Source: CAWARU01 sp963784575 (GTDB lineage Bacteria > Pseudomonadota > Gammaproteobacteria > UBA6186 > Azoamicaceae). From it: a stretch of 64,000 nt of DNA. The notes beneath the pieces are model-generated. The model searched no databases, was not told where the DNA came from, and worked only from the letters and a program-made list of their open reading frames with translations. Positions 10,901 to 19,914 of the stretch are shown in pieces (the stretch's first letter is position 1; every line of letters starts with the position of its first letter). Location: NCBI GenBank assembly GCA_963784575.1, contig CAWARU010000001.1:1-64000 (forward strand), read 5' to 3'. Position numbers and translations under genes: made by a program.

Positions 10901-13900
10901 TTAATGTGTTACCGGAACATATTGCAGCAGCCTGTTGCAAAATCAAGGCAAGCCCTGCCATCATACGCAGCTTGCTTATGAATTACTATGACAATCCCGC
11001 TAAATTATCGATTCTCTGGGGCGTTTTAAGCGGCAGTGTCGATGTGTTACAGGAATTTATCGAGCTCGGGCTTGATCCTACTCAACCTCACGTTGCAAAA
11101 GTGTCACTGCTCTCCGATTCCCATAGTGAGATCCCAGAAGGGTTCACAGCACTCCACACTGCCTGCCACTTTGGCGATGATAGCTATGCCGACATTGTAG
11201 AAGTTCTGTTAAAGAAAAATAAAGAACTAAAACCTTGGTATATGAAAGCAGAGAGCATTGATCTCAAAGAAGCCCAAAATAAGAAAAAAGCAACTGAACC
11301 AGAAGCAGAGCGGCGGAACTTGGAATTTGCGCTCATTAATGGCTATAGCCCCCTCATGCTTGCCGGCCGTAAGGGGTCGAAAAAGATCATGAGTATATTG
11401 CTTCATGCCAAGGACAAGATTGATCATATCTCTGTCTCGAATGACACTATTTTTACCCTCAATTGTGATATTGCCGAAGTCATTGAATCGTTCATGCGAG
11501 GAACAAAGCTTGAGCATGAACTCAATGTACTTGCAAACTTTTTGGAACCAAAAGCGCAATCTACCTCAGGCATTATTGAGGCCTTTATTCGCTATTTGTT
11601 AACGAAAGAAATAGACTCTATAGACTCAGCAACATCTATTTCAGCAACACCTATTAAAGCTTTCTTGGATTTTCTGCATCAACATCAATTACTGAATTTT
11701 ACTGTTCAACTTGGGTCTCTCACAATCAGCACACTGAATGCCGCACTGCTTGCACCCAGTCTTACCGTATTTGAATATATTCTCAAGTTAGGTCCAAGCA
11801 TCAATAGCATTAAATTTTTCTCTCTGGATAAATCCGAAGTAAAAGATCCTGAGTGGAATAGTCTGCTTTCCACTGCCTTGAAGCGAACTAATCCCTCTGA
11901 ACTTAAATCCCTGTACGAAGATAGGCTAGGACTTCCCTACCCCGCACTCGTTCCTCGCAACTCTCAAATACCACACTGTGTTTTGGAATATCTCTTTGAG
12001 GATAAAACCTTATCAGCCACGATGCCTAGGTTGACGGCAAGAGATATAGGATTTGCGTTTCATATTTATAAAAATGAAAATTCAGAATTTCTTGATAAAC
12101 TTATTAGAAATTATGCTAAAGTTCCAGGCAGCATTAAGCAGCTGTCACTCTGCTGGCCCATCTATTATAGGAACACAGCTGCCCTCAAAACAATGCTTGA
12201 ACTTGGCGTAGAAATCGAACAAGCATTCCTCCCGCAGCACGATATTCGTCATGGATCAAATCACAGCTATCATATTCCACACGGACTACTCCCCTTGCAA
12301 CAGGCCATATTAGCTGATAACCCAGAGATGGTTTCTCTGCTATTAGATAAAAATGCAAGGCTAGATCTGGTCCGCCTAGTAGGAGAAATACAGGAAAGCC
12401 ACGATTTTGATGGATTTTCGCCCTTAATGCTGGCGGCAAAACGCCGCTCATCTCTCATTATTGGGCAGTTATTGCGTGCCAATGCAGATATTAACTACGA
12501 AGATCCTTTTACGGGAATGGATTTCTTCTCTGTATTGGGTACAGAAATGGGTGCCGATAAAATCACTGAAACTGTAATAGAAAATGCATTGCAAGACACC
12601 GAACAGAGCATCAAGGCAATTTTCTCGCAAGATAAGAAATCCATGGCAGATATTTTAAGAGGCTCGATCCAATATTTATTAACGAGCAGTCACTGCGACA
12701 TGGCAATGTTGACATCTTTCCTGGATTCTTTACACAAACAGAAACTCTTGCACTACCGAGTACAGGTTGGAACACATTGTCTTTCCATGATCCATGCAGC
12801 TCTTTTATGTGCCGACCCAAATCCTCTTAATTATCTTTTAAAAATAGGCAATCAGCTTGATCAAAATGAACTCATTGAATTGTACATTAAGGCAAATTGC
12901 AAGGAAAAGAAAGAATCGTTTATCTTGGATAAATTCATCGATGAGACCCCGGCCTCACCTCGCATGCTCACCGCTGTTTCCTTCGGACTCAGTACCATTT
13001 TGAATTATAGAGGCCCATTTAGCATAAATTCTTTGAAGAAGCTCATCGACTATTTATTGACTGCAGATCATTACGAATGGGAACCACTCAAAACATTGCT
13101 TGATTTTGTTCGAAAGCAGCATTTACTGAATTACAAGGTGAAGTTCGGCGACATCACTATCTCAGTCGCAGACGCAGCCCTTCTAGGATACTCTTTGGAA
13201 CCTTTCAATTATCTCCGCCCTACCTTTAATGATTGGAATTCTATGCTTTCTCTTGCCATTGCAAGACTAGATCCTACATCCTTGGACGGAATATTTTTTG
13301 ATATGAAACTACCCAAACAAGCACATAAATCAAGAAGTGTCGAGGAATCTGCGAGCCTCATCCATCACTTGCTCGATCAAAGGCAACTTGTCCTAAAATC
13401 ACCTGGCCAAACAAGGCCAGAATTTTGCATTAATGCAGCAGACATCGGCACCGCCTGCCTCGTATTTAAGAAACAACCAGAAATTATTCTAAAGCTTATA
13501 TCGCACTATGGAACCAAGCCCGAAGATTGGCAGCGCTTATCACTCTGTTGGGCAATTTATACGGAAAATCCTGAAATTCTGCAAGCTTTGCTCGATAAAG
13601 GTGTAGACCTTGAAGCACCCTATCAGTATCACAAAAGACTGTCCCAGAATTTTGATGTTCCACCTGGTATCACAGCATTGCAATTGGCTTGTTTTCTCTC
13701 CAACAATAATGAAGCTTGTTATGCCAGCATGGTAAGGCAACTGCTCGAGCGTGGTGCAGCCATCAAGCCAGTACATGTCACAGATTATGATGCCTCGAAA
13801 ATCAATGAATTAAGTCCCTTAATGCTCGCTGCTCAAAATAAGGCAAAATCAATTCTGAGTATATTGCTCAAAGCAAATGCGGACATTCATTATAAAACAA

Positions 13901-16812
13901 GTTCTAGAAAACACCTGTTTCACATTCTGGAACATGACGAAAAAGTTCTAGATGATATCATGAAAGACCAGAATCAAGAGGCAGAATTTATCTCTCTAGT
14001 AAAATTTATCTCCCCGGATATGCAAGCCAGTTCAAACGCCTTAAAATCCTTGATCCTCTACCTCATGACCAAAGAGCAATACGATAATGAATCTCTAAAA
14101 CCATTGCTCCAGTATTTTAAGAAACAGGACTATCTCCTGAATTTTAAGTTCCGATTTGGAGCATTGAAGCTTTCGGTCATGAATGCCTTAGCGCTCGGCA
14201 CCCATTTAGAGCCATTCGAATTTCTGCTCACATTGCAGCCTGAAATAGAGTCTGAAAAGTTTCTGGACACGGCATCGATTGGCAATGATTGGCATTCCTT
14301 GCTTGCCATAATAATGGCACGATCCAATCCAAAAACACTGCGATCTCAGGTCTTTGATAAATTAGATATCCCAGCGGCTTCACTCTGGGACCGAGATCCA
14401 AAAAGTGCAAGCAGCGCTTTGGAAATACTGCATAAAAACTACAAACTACAAGTTGAAGCAAGGGATATTTGGAGCGCCTGTACCGTATTTAAGTCGGAAC
14501 CTAGCCTTATCCTTCGATTACTGACTCTCTATGGCAGCGCCTCTCATAAGGTGAAGCAATTATCTCTTTGCTGGGGCGTTTATACTAGAAATCTTGAAAT
14601 CACAAAAGCCATGATAAAAATGGGCGTTGACATTAATCAAGTGATCGATGAAAGAGATTTTCAGGCGATATCAGGCATCCCTTTGAACTTCAATGCCCTG
14701 CATACTATTTGTTATCTGGGAGATGACAGCGATATAGCTCTGGTAGAGTGTCTCTTAAAACATAAGATCGATTTAAATACTCAATTGACGCATTTTATGC
14801 CAGTAAGTTTAATGTTCGATCCCTTAATTGTTCCAGAAACCAGTGAAGCTGCGGATTTGCTGAATTATATCATGGATGATAATTGCAGTCCCTTGATGAT
14901 AGCAATTAAGAAAGGCCAGAAAAAAATTACTGAGCGACTTTTGATGGCAGGCGCCCAGGTACATTTCAAAACAAAACTTAATAAAACAGCCGTATTGCTT
15001 CAAGAAGAAATTTATACCAACACGAAAGAGCCAATACCCTTGCCGAGTCTTTCAGAGCATAAAAATGCAGCGGAACTTGCTCAATCGAGTAAACACTACA
15101 ATAAATCCTATATCCTGATCAAAGGAAGAACCCCAACTCATGAGGATTTTATCATCACTGTTGCACTCATGCAAACCAAAAATACCTGTCACTCGTCCTT
15201 CTTAGAATACAACAGCGATAAATACAGAAGAGAAGATGCTATCAGAGAATTCAATTTTCGTTGGTTGCTCGGAATCGATCTCAGTAATTTGAAATGGCAT
15301 GAATTGGGAACACTCACTACCTCTGAAAGTATTGGTGCGAGCGTATTTCATTTATGCGATATCGGTGCTATCTCGAAACGCTGTTTTCTGACACTGGAAT
15401 CTCACGAGCCAAGGCTTGCGATGGTCCGAAATTCTCCAGAACTACATTTTTCAGATCGGAGTAGTATGAAACTCTACTCTATGATATTTTCATTGAAGGA
15501 AGATTTAAGCTACACGAGCCCACCAATTGAGCTGCAGCCTGTATTAAATAAATGCTATGACGAAGAAAATGCGGTCAAGATCTTCCATCTCAATCTCATC
15601 AAGCTGGTGAGATTCGGCGATATTAAAAAATTGAATAGTTACCTCCAATCTTCTTTATCCTTGGATTTCATACAAAATCCTTCCAGCGGCCAAGGCAGCA
15701 AATCCTTGTCTGATTTCATTTATGAATCGGCAATCAGAATTGCACTGGATCTCGATCGAGGTGATATTGCTCTCACACTCTTTGAGAAGCTTCCTGCAAA
15801 AAGTCAGGATGCGTTTCTGGTGCCAGAAAAACTTTGGAAGCAAATAATTGAATTTGACGCCGAAGAAATTTTCAGACGCTTCATCACACATAATCATAAA
15901 CAAAAATTCAAAGCGGAAGATTATAGCAATTATTTGGACTTTGCCCTGCTTAACCACGCGAAAAAGATAGTTCATTTTCTCTTAACTTCTGACCAAACCC
16001 CAGTCCCAATTGCTTCTCTTGAAATAATGGTTAAAAAAGGAGACCTTGATTGGATCACCAAGCTTTTTAGCCTAAGACCCGATCTCATTTTCAATAATTT
16101 TGCAAAAATTTTAAGTTTTTCAGAAAAACATAGAAAATCTGAGATTACGCGTTTCCTAAAAAGCTTTGACAGCCCAAAATATGCATCCCAACAAAGAGCA
16201 AGTATGATTAGCAAGATTCATTCACCGGAGTTTGGGGAAGACATAGAGCAATTAGCCTTGCATGAAAATGCACTGGGCAGTGCAAGCGGAATTCACACGA
16301 GCGATCTTACTTTAGAATCTAACCCGGTTTTTGATCAATTTGAAAGTTTCATGCCTGTTTCAGACCTTGCAGAGGAAGGCAATGGGATAGAAGACCTCGG
16401 CATCGTTTTTGAGGCCGATCCCTTAAAATCGGGCCAAGATGATCCCTTTGGCAGTATTTCACTCACCCAATTTGGAGGTGGCCCTACGAATGCCAGTGAT
16501 GACAGAACGATAGCTGAGGATATGCCTCTTGGCATACAGACACAAGCTGTATTGCAAAGGCCAATAGCAACCGCCTTAGCACCTCTCGCCTATCTGCCGT
16601 TTAATGCATTAAAAGCTCCGGATTCAACCCCTACACCTTCTTTTGAAAATCCTGAAAAATCTCAGAATCCAGATACAGCAAGCCTCGGGCTTACTGATTT
16701 TTATCTCGGGCATGGAAGCGGTTTCGACCCCCTACCTGCAATAGGAGCGAGAGCGAATGCGGAGGGAGACTTCGACACAGCACAGAGTATTAAGGCGAAA
16801 AAGTTTTTCTGA
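7927..16812 (+). CDS. Giant GT4-like glycosyltransferase / ankyrin-repeat protein
   Basis: The protein has 2961 residues; the ATG follows AAGAG. The first ~400 residues have the layout of a GT-B glycosyltransferase: a conserved-looking SFGILRAGKGLDHVLRLAKL (about 190-209), ILIIGTVL, and a PELAPLFNRCIYFFQPNYRG segment followed by SSISSLLSLGCNIFSHSSD (about 295-335), the region that binds the donor in GT4 enzymes. The usual EGFG..E residues are not clear, so activity is uncertain. Residues ~555-760 (HVTTKNTLQNILKTGKGLLS, DHVFASWG) could be an ADP-ribosyltransferase-like fold; this is weak. From ~1020 to 2400, ankyrin-type units occur in four long repeats, each carrying a version of QLSLCWxxY. 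The end is KAKKFF, the shared tail. It is divergent from the F-box operon across a 267-bp AT-rich gap that probably holds both promoters. A secreted host-modifying enzyme is inferred. Confidence 0.88.
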   Translation: MSTVELQTKKSLIFFSTLHKVHKDEVAGTGDIDYTLSIEASMNRIYRESCCYIREKKTEQEIFEFIEQHRANDAPILHIMVNAPNIGLGYTEQGLKDFKSKNGRLVITAVEFRKYSSPEQKKEVLDRLQYADEIIFLDEFDKQDALFNVVTHFPTSADFLAKIGNAIILPVPATVAPNLLPITKRGHNIASFGILRAGKGLDHVLRLAKLLKKTSPGNKLLEETKILIIGTVLEPEKLAQLMKEVYPEQTKAITDCGDKVDKLKALLNDFKKLELEGKIKPNLPIELHVDVPEPELAPLFNRCIYFFQPNYRGASFRFSSISSLLSLGCNIFSHSSDITAKELELGGFYQNAMKLFPESLYISDQDDYAKGVLEDILIREQDWNTIKTKPASPENKEKSEQKIADELSLIEETSYEAQNLYNIELRPKIIQQKLTQLYEKLGQVLKPDPETESRQKARAKSFWDWSDSIARKRAFDLVQSKVKIDIETHAINRLKALKIRLQEVEPLNICPKVKELLQEQRKPREINGKQLIPMLTPLEAYFVRLMLDSDWEARHVTTKNTLQNILKTGKGLLSIEQRRKSTRQVTAHTPDYQGMTDHVFASWGVGKNIHSPHFISNFQGVVVFDLNAIQRDNPESLRDVWASDHWPSYKYTGTRAEYKIFDVVFRVEHRAAAAKTADASETVKPVADDKTAETQIHQKYLTYTLPGNKTTYTQVVELGDELFMHPNINLAMALLTVEMMRYLGIDAYQKIMAIIKTIKENPLNCDFEMGQLRKLMRTRFHPGLWEVHKPRRWLVNNQPGVTAVTRSVNQMTEAQIDEWTKVQGIDKEIILLAEFQGKILVKEYAKVSDVMRDAILLLLTEESLDLEAMKKLMLCLQNHGLLCSNFEFGETSMALISATLLGGRRDLFEYIMSFDLEDSAFQQLSIDPGRYWNTVDLVTLLSNPEKLDEFIYSKLKLPKKPLKIDAKTAFEMFHLVIHGALPGKTNFIYPYINVLPEHIAAACCKIKASPAIIRSLLMNYYDNPAKLSILWGVLSGSVDVLQEFIELGLDPTQPHVAKVSLLSDSHSEIPEGFTALHTACHFGDDSYADIVEVLLKKNKELKPWYMKAESIDLKEAQNKKKATEPEAERRNLEFALINGYSPLMLAGRKGSKKIMSILLHAKDKIDHISVSNDTIFTLNCDIAEVIESFMRGTKLEHELNVLANFLEPKAQSTSGIIEAFIRYLLTKEIDSIDSATSISATPIKAFLDFLHQHQLLNFTVQLGSLTISTLNAALLAPSLTVFEYILKLGPSINSIKFFSLDKSEVKDPEWNSLLSTALKRTNPSELKSLYEDRLGLPYPALVPRNSQIPHCVLEYLFEDKTLSATMPRLTARDIGFAFHIYKNENSEFLDKLIRNYAKVPGSIKQLSLCWPIYYRNTAALKTMLELGVEIEQAFLPQHDIRHGSNHSYHIPHGLLPLQQAILADNPEMVSLLLDKNARLDLVRLVGEIQESHDFDGFSPLMLAAKRRSSLIIGQLLRANADINYEDPFTGMDFFSVLGTEMGADKITETVIENALQDTEQSIKAIFSQDKKSMADILRGSIQYLLTSSHCDMAMLTSFLDSLHKQKLLHYRVQVGTHCLSMIHAALLCADPNPLNYLLKIGNQLDQNELIELYIKANCKEKKESFILDKFIDETPASPRMLTAVSFGLSTILNYRGPFSINSLKKLIDYLLTADHYEWEPLKTLLDFVRKQHLLNYKVKFGDITISVADAALLGYSLEPFNYLRPTFNDWNSMLSLAIARLDPTSLDGIFFDMKLPKQAHKSRSVEESASLIHHLLDQRQLVLKSPGQTRPEFCINAADIGTACLVFKKQPEIILKLISHYGTKPEDWQRLSLCWAIYTENPEILQALLDKGVDLEAPYQYHKRLSQNFDVPPGITALQLACFLSNNNEACYASMVRQLLERGAAIKPVHVTDYDASKINELSPLMLAAQNKAKSILSILLKANADIHYKTSSRKHLFHILEHDEKVLDDIMKDQNQEAEFISLVKFISPDMQASSNALKSLILYLMTKEQYDNESLKPLLQYFKKQDYLLNFKFRFGALKLSVMNALALGTHLEPFEFLLTLQPEIESEKFLDTASIGNDWHSLLAIIMARSNPKTLRSQVFDKLDIPAASLWDRDPKSASSALEILHKNYKLQVEARDIWSACTVFKSEPSLILRLLTLYGSASHKVKQLSLCWGVYTRNLEITKAMIKMGVDINQVIDERDFQAISGIPLNFNALHTICYLGDDSDIALVECLLKHKIDLNTQLTHFMPVSLMFDPLIVPETSEAADLLNYIMDDNCSPLMIAIKKGQKKITERLLMAGAQVHFKTKLNKTAVLLQEEIYTNTKEPIPLPSLSEHKNAAELAQSSKHYNKSYILIKGRTPTHEDFIITVALMQTKNTCHSSFLEYNSDKYRREDAIREFNFRWLLGIDLSNLKWHELGTLTTSESIGASVFHLCDIGAISKRCFLTLESHEPRLAMVRNSPELHFSDRSSMKLYSMIFSLKEDLSYTSPPIELQPVLNKCYDEENAVKIFHLNLIKLVRFGDIKKLNSYLQSSLSLDFIQNPSSGQGSKSLSDFIYESAIRIALDLDRGDIALTLFEKLPAKSQDAFLVPEKLWKQIIEFDAEEIFRRFITHNHKQKFKAEDYSNYLDFALLNHAKKIVHFLLTSDQTPVPIASLEIMVKKGDLDWITKLFSLRPDLIFNNFAKILSFSEKHRKSEITRFLKSFDSPKYASQQRASMISKIHSPEFGEDIEQLALHENALGSASGIHTSDLTLESNPVFDQFESFMPVSDLAEEGNGIEDLGIVFEADPLKSGQDDPFGSISLTQFGGGPTNASDDRTIAEDMPLGIQTQAVLQRPIATALAPLAYLPFNALKAPDSTPTPSFENPEKSQNPDTASLGLTDFYLGHGSGFDPLPAIGARANAEGDFDTAQSIKAKKFF

Positions 16813-16902
16813 TGAATACCTTTATGAAACAATAAGTATTTTACATTAAATACTTTACATTGCCCCACTAAAATTAAATACATGAAACTATAGGAGAATA
16901 TA

Positions 16903-17745
16903 ATGCCACACAAAAAAACAGAATTTGATTATCAGACCGAAGCCCTAGATCACATCTTTGAGTGTCTTATTAAGAGGCTTAACCAAATCATCGATGAGTT
17001 CCTGGAAACTAAATTGATGCCCTCGACAATGGCTAAAAAAATGGCGGATAATCTCAAGGAATTTGTGGGTAGGCTCTGCAAATACAATCACCGTTTTGAA
17101 CTGAATCAGCAGGATATTTGTCTGCTTAAAAACTTAAAAGATTGGTTTGCTATCGAGGGCAAAACAATCGAGGCATTCCGTCATGCGGCAACCATGTTGC
17201 GCTATATGGATGCAATCGTTCATTTTGATCTAAAAGGAGCCAACGAGTTTCAGAAATACTCAATCAATTTATTCAAGCGTTTTTTAGACTGTTTGAAGGC
17301 AATGAACCAGAGGATCCAAGCACTAGAGAGTTCAAAACACTGCAAAATTCAAGAATACACATCTCATGCCTGCACCGATCGCAAGTTATTTTCTGAATTC
17401 TCATGGTTGTTTGATCATCTGTCTGCAATGCTTATCAGATCCTGTCTCAATTATAAAATGACTGAGAGAGAAATGAAGTGGCGATCTGAATTCAGGCATA
17501 AGTTAAGGTATTTTGCCGATTCAGGTGATGCGACATTTATCAACTTGTTACATGGATATGAAACATGGCTAGCGATGCGAAAAGAGCCAGTTTCAGATTA
17601 TAAAGCGCCATTGATGCTCTCTGTAGGGAATGGTACTGCGCATGTTAATAGCATTGTGGTAAAGAAAGAGCCAATGGATACCTCAGAAGATGGTAAAGCA
17701 TCGGATGCTCCCTCTAAGAGTTCTATTGCTAGAAAGTTGTTCTAA
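16903..17745 (+). CDS. Hypothetical protein with RKLF tail
   Basis: The protein has 280 residues and an AGGAG site 6 bases before the ATG. It looks mostly alpha-helical and charged, with no signal peptide or membrane segment and no family I recognise. The last 40 residues are low-complexity (VKKEPMDTSEDGKASDAPSK), a disordered linker leading to the final SSIARKLF, which fits the C-terminal tail motif found on the large proteins around it. VKKEPMD resembles the psi-K-x-E sumoylation consensus, but such a short match may be chance. It lies 90 bases downstream of the giant gene, in the same direction, and its stop codon abuts the stop of the convergent gene at 17746 with no base between. Confidence 0.85.
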   Translation: MPHKKTEFDYQTEALDHIFECLIKRLNQIIDEFLETKLMPSTMAKKMADNLKEFVGRLCKYNHRFELNQQDICLLKNLKDWFAIEGKTIEAFRHAATMLRYMDAIVHFDLKGANEFQKYSINLFKRFLDCLKAMNQRIQALESSKHCKIQEYTSHACTDRKLFSEFSWLFDHLSAMLIRSCLNYKMTEREMKWRSEFRHKLRYFADSGDATFINLLHGYETWLAMRKEPVSDYKAPLMLSVGNGTAHVNSIVVKKEPMDTSEDGKASDAPSKSSIARKLF

Positions 17746-18264
17746 TTATACTTTTCTTGCAATTGGTTTTTTCATACAAAAGGGCTTACTCAGGCACCAA
17801 AAGGTATCTTCTATATCGAGATCGTCTAATATGCTAAAAAAAACTTTGGCCCTTTTATAGCCTTCCCGATCTCTTGTGATATGCGTGATATCCCTTTCAT
17901 TCCTCATGAGTGCAGCGTAACAAAAGCTTATCACTTCTTGCTTTATTTTGGTACGCTCTGCTGTGAGCCTTGCTAATCGTTGTTGAATGATGGCTTGAAC
18001 TACCAATGAACATCGATTAATCCACATTTTTTGCAGCGCAATTTGTGAATCGAGCGCCTGGTACAAATTAAAATCCTTGTGATATCGTACCAATTGATAT
18101 AAATATTCCACACGATTTTTAATGACATCTTCTTGCAGGGATACTGGCGGCAATGCGATATCTGGCGGCAAGCTTGTGGAATTTTGCCCCACAATGGGTG
18201 GTGTGATTTTAGCCGTAAGCTCTTTTACAACCTTTGTCTCTATTTCAGACATGATTTCAGACAT
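17746..18264 (-). CDS. Hypothetical small helical protein
   Basis: The protein has 172 residues from an ATG at 18264. An in-frame start exists 69 bases further upstream, but the internal ATG (MSEIMSEIETK) is preceded by AAGGA at good spacing, so I prefer it. The sequence is Lys/Arg- and Gln-rich helix with no recognised family. It ends KPIARKV; its IARK core matches the end of its convergent neighbour (IARKLF), so it may carry a shortened form of the shared tail. Its stop directly abuts the neighbour's stop. It is divergent from the PARG-like gene at 18402, with 137 bases between them. Confidence 0.7.
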   Translation of the reverse strand: MSEIMSEIETKVVKELTAKITPPIVGQNSTSLPPDIALPPVSLQEDVIKNRVEYLYQLVRYHKDFNLYQALDSQIALQKMWINRCSLVVQAIIQQRLARLTAERTKIKQEVISFCYAALMRNERDITHITRDREGYKRAKVFFSILDDLDIEDTFWCLSKPFCMKKPIARKV

Positions 18265-18401
18265 GAAATGTCCTTGGCAAGATGGTTTGTGTTCTTTTAT
18301 CCAGAGCCTATCAAAACATTTGAAAATAAGCAATAGGTCTGATATAGTATATAAAATATTATTAAAAACCTAACATTTAGTAAAGAAACCGACTAATTAA
18401 A

Positions 18402-19775
18402 ATGCGATTTTATCAGAGTAATTATTTTAAGAGTAGTACCAATATGAAAAAACAAGCAATTATTGAAGAATTCACCACGCAGTTAAGCACTATTCTGACA
18501 ACCAAAGATAAAACCGCCCTGCCGTCTGTACCAAGATGCGTACAGATCCTAAAAGACTCTCTTGCTAAAATAAAGGAAGAGGAAATTACAGCCGAAAATA
18601 TCAAAACCTTATGGGAAGATTTCAAACATGAGATAGATGCAGCCAGCCGCAGCGGTTTGAGGGGAAAAGCCGCGTATTATTCAAAAACAACTTTGAAAAA
18701 GATTAAACTTCTAGACCCTCTGGAAAATATGGAAAGAAAAGATAGGGAAGATAGAAAAGGAAGCGATGAAATCAAAAAATTAAAAGAGGAGCCCGAGACT
18801 CTATCTTTCAAAGACAAAATGATCGAAATTTTTCATGAAACAAAAAAAAATGCAGAATCGAACAGCAGAGGTCTTGATGCTAAAAAAACTAAACACATGA
18901 TTGCATCGACCGTCGCCTATCGTTCACGTCGCAATGATCATTTGCTAGCACTTGCATCCGATCTTGATATCAGCAGACCTTCCGATGTAGGTTTTACTCC
19001 CCTTGAAACCGTCTATCAAGTTCTAAATCAAGATAGTTTTGTGATAGCAAAGCTTTTACTCGATGCAGGCTGCAGACCTTTGGTTTTGAATATGGCGAAT
19101 AAAATCTCCATCGGAGGCGGCGTTGAAAACGGTTCTTTGGCTCAGGAAGAATCACTTTTTCGATGTAGTAATTATCACCTCGCCTTGTATCCGCATGGGA
19201 AATTGGTAGAATCCGGACACCATCGAGGCAGATTACATTACAAACATGAAATTCGCGAGTTTGGCTGCTATTATACCCCAGAAGTTCAAGTGTTCCGAGA
19301 CAGCACCAAGGATTATGCATTTATCACCCCATTTTCCGTCGCCTGTATCGCAATAGCTGGTTATGATCTTGCCAAACCAGAATTCTTTGAAAAATCTCTT
19401 CTCGACAAACATGATAAGCCATTGAAAGGCGAGCAGCTGTTTAAAGCCTTTGAAGAAAATACCAAAATAAAAATTCGTCATTTACTTGAAGTCGCATTAT
19501 TTTATGGACATGATAGTCTGATATTAGGTGCCATAAGTTGCGGTGCATTTCGTTTACCCGGTGACAATACAGGGATCACCGCAAGCCATGTTGCCAAGGC
19601 CTATCAGGACGTCCTTGAAGAACCTCGCTACCACAATCGATTCAAAAACATAAGCTTTGCCGTACTTGCCCTGGATAAGATTGGGGAATTGAATCTTAAA
19701 GTCTTTCAAGACATGGTGACAAGGCTTGCTGCGAGTGCAAAACCTGGCAAATCGGGTACCCGAAAATTCAGTTAA
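18402..19775 (+). CDS. Microbial PARG-like (ADP-ribose glycohydrolase) domain protein
   Basis: The protein has 457 residues. Residues ~145-440 match the layout of the microbial poly(ADP-ribose) glycohydrolase family (DUF2263/TIGR02452 type): VLNMANKISIGGG, then SLAQEESLFRCSNYHLAL with the catalytic QEE, CYYTPEVQVFRDS, and LILGAISCGAFRLPGDNTG near the end. In this family the GGG-x(n)-QEE signature binds and hydrolyses the ribose-ribose bond of ADP-ribose chains or adducts. All key residues appear present, so an active enzyme is likely. The first 140 residues are a charged helical extension not usual in the family. The end GTRKFS fits the shared tail, so it may be exported to act on host ADP-ribosylation; this is inference. 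A second ATG at 18444 (MKKQAIIEE) is an alternative start, and neither start has a strong ribosome site. Confidence 0.85.
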   Translation: MRFYQSNYFKSSTNMKKQAIIEEFTTQLSTILTTKDKTALPSVPRCVQILKDSLAKIKEEEITAENIKTLWEDFKHEIDAASRSGLRGKAAYYSKTTLKKIKLLDPLENMERKDREDRKGSDEIKKLKEEPETLSFKDKMIEIFHETKKNAESNSRGLDAKKTKHMIASTVAYRSRRNDHLLALASDLDISRPSDVGFTPLETVYQVLNQDSFVIAKLLLDAGCRPLVLNMANKISIGGGVENGSLAQEESLFRCSNYHLALYPHGKLVESGHHRGRLHYKHEIREFGCYYTPEVQVFRDSTKDYAFITPFSVACIAIAGYDLAKPEFFEKSLLDKHDKPLKGEQLFKAFEENTKIKIRHLLEVALFYGHDSLILGAISCGAFRLPGDNTGITASHVAKAYQDVLEEPRYHNRFKNISFAVLALDKIGELNLKVFQDMVTRLAASAKPGKSGTRKFS

Positions 19776-19914
19776 AAGCCCCCGCACTCGGTGATAATGT
19801 AGCTTTCATCGCCGCTGACCTATAATTATATCCCTATATTATTTTGCTATCTAATTTACTTTAGGCTAAAATTGTGAATAGTCACATAAATTACTTGTAC
19901 AATTGAAATAGCCC

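Noticed and set aside
17640..17700. Sumoylation site VKKEPMD in the 280-residue protein
   Set aside because: A four-residue consensus in a disordered region is too likely by chance to count as evidence.
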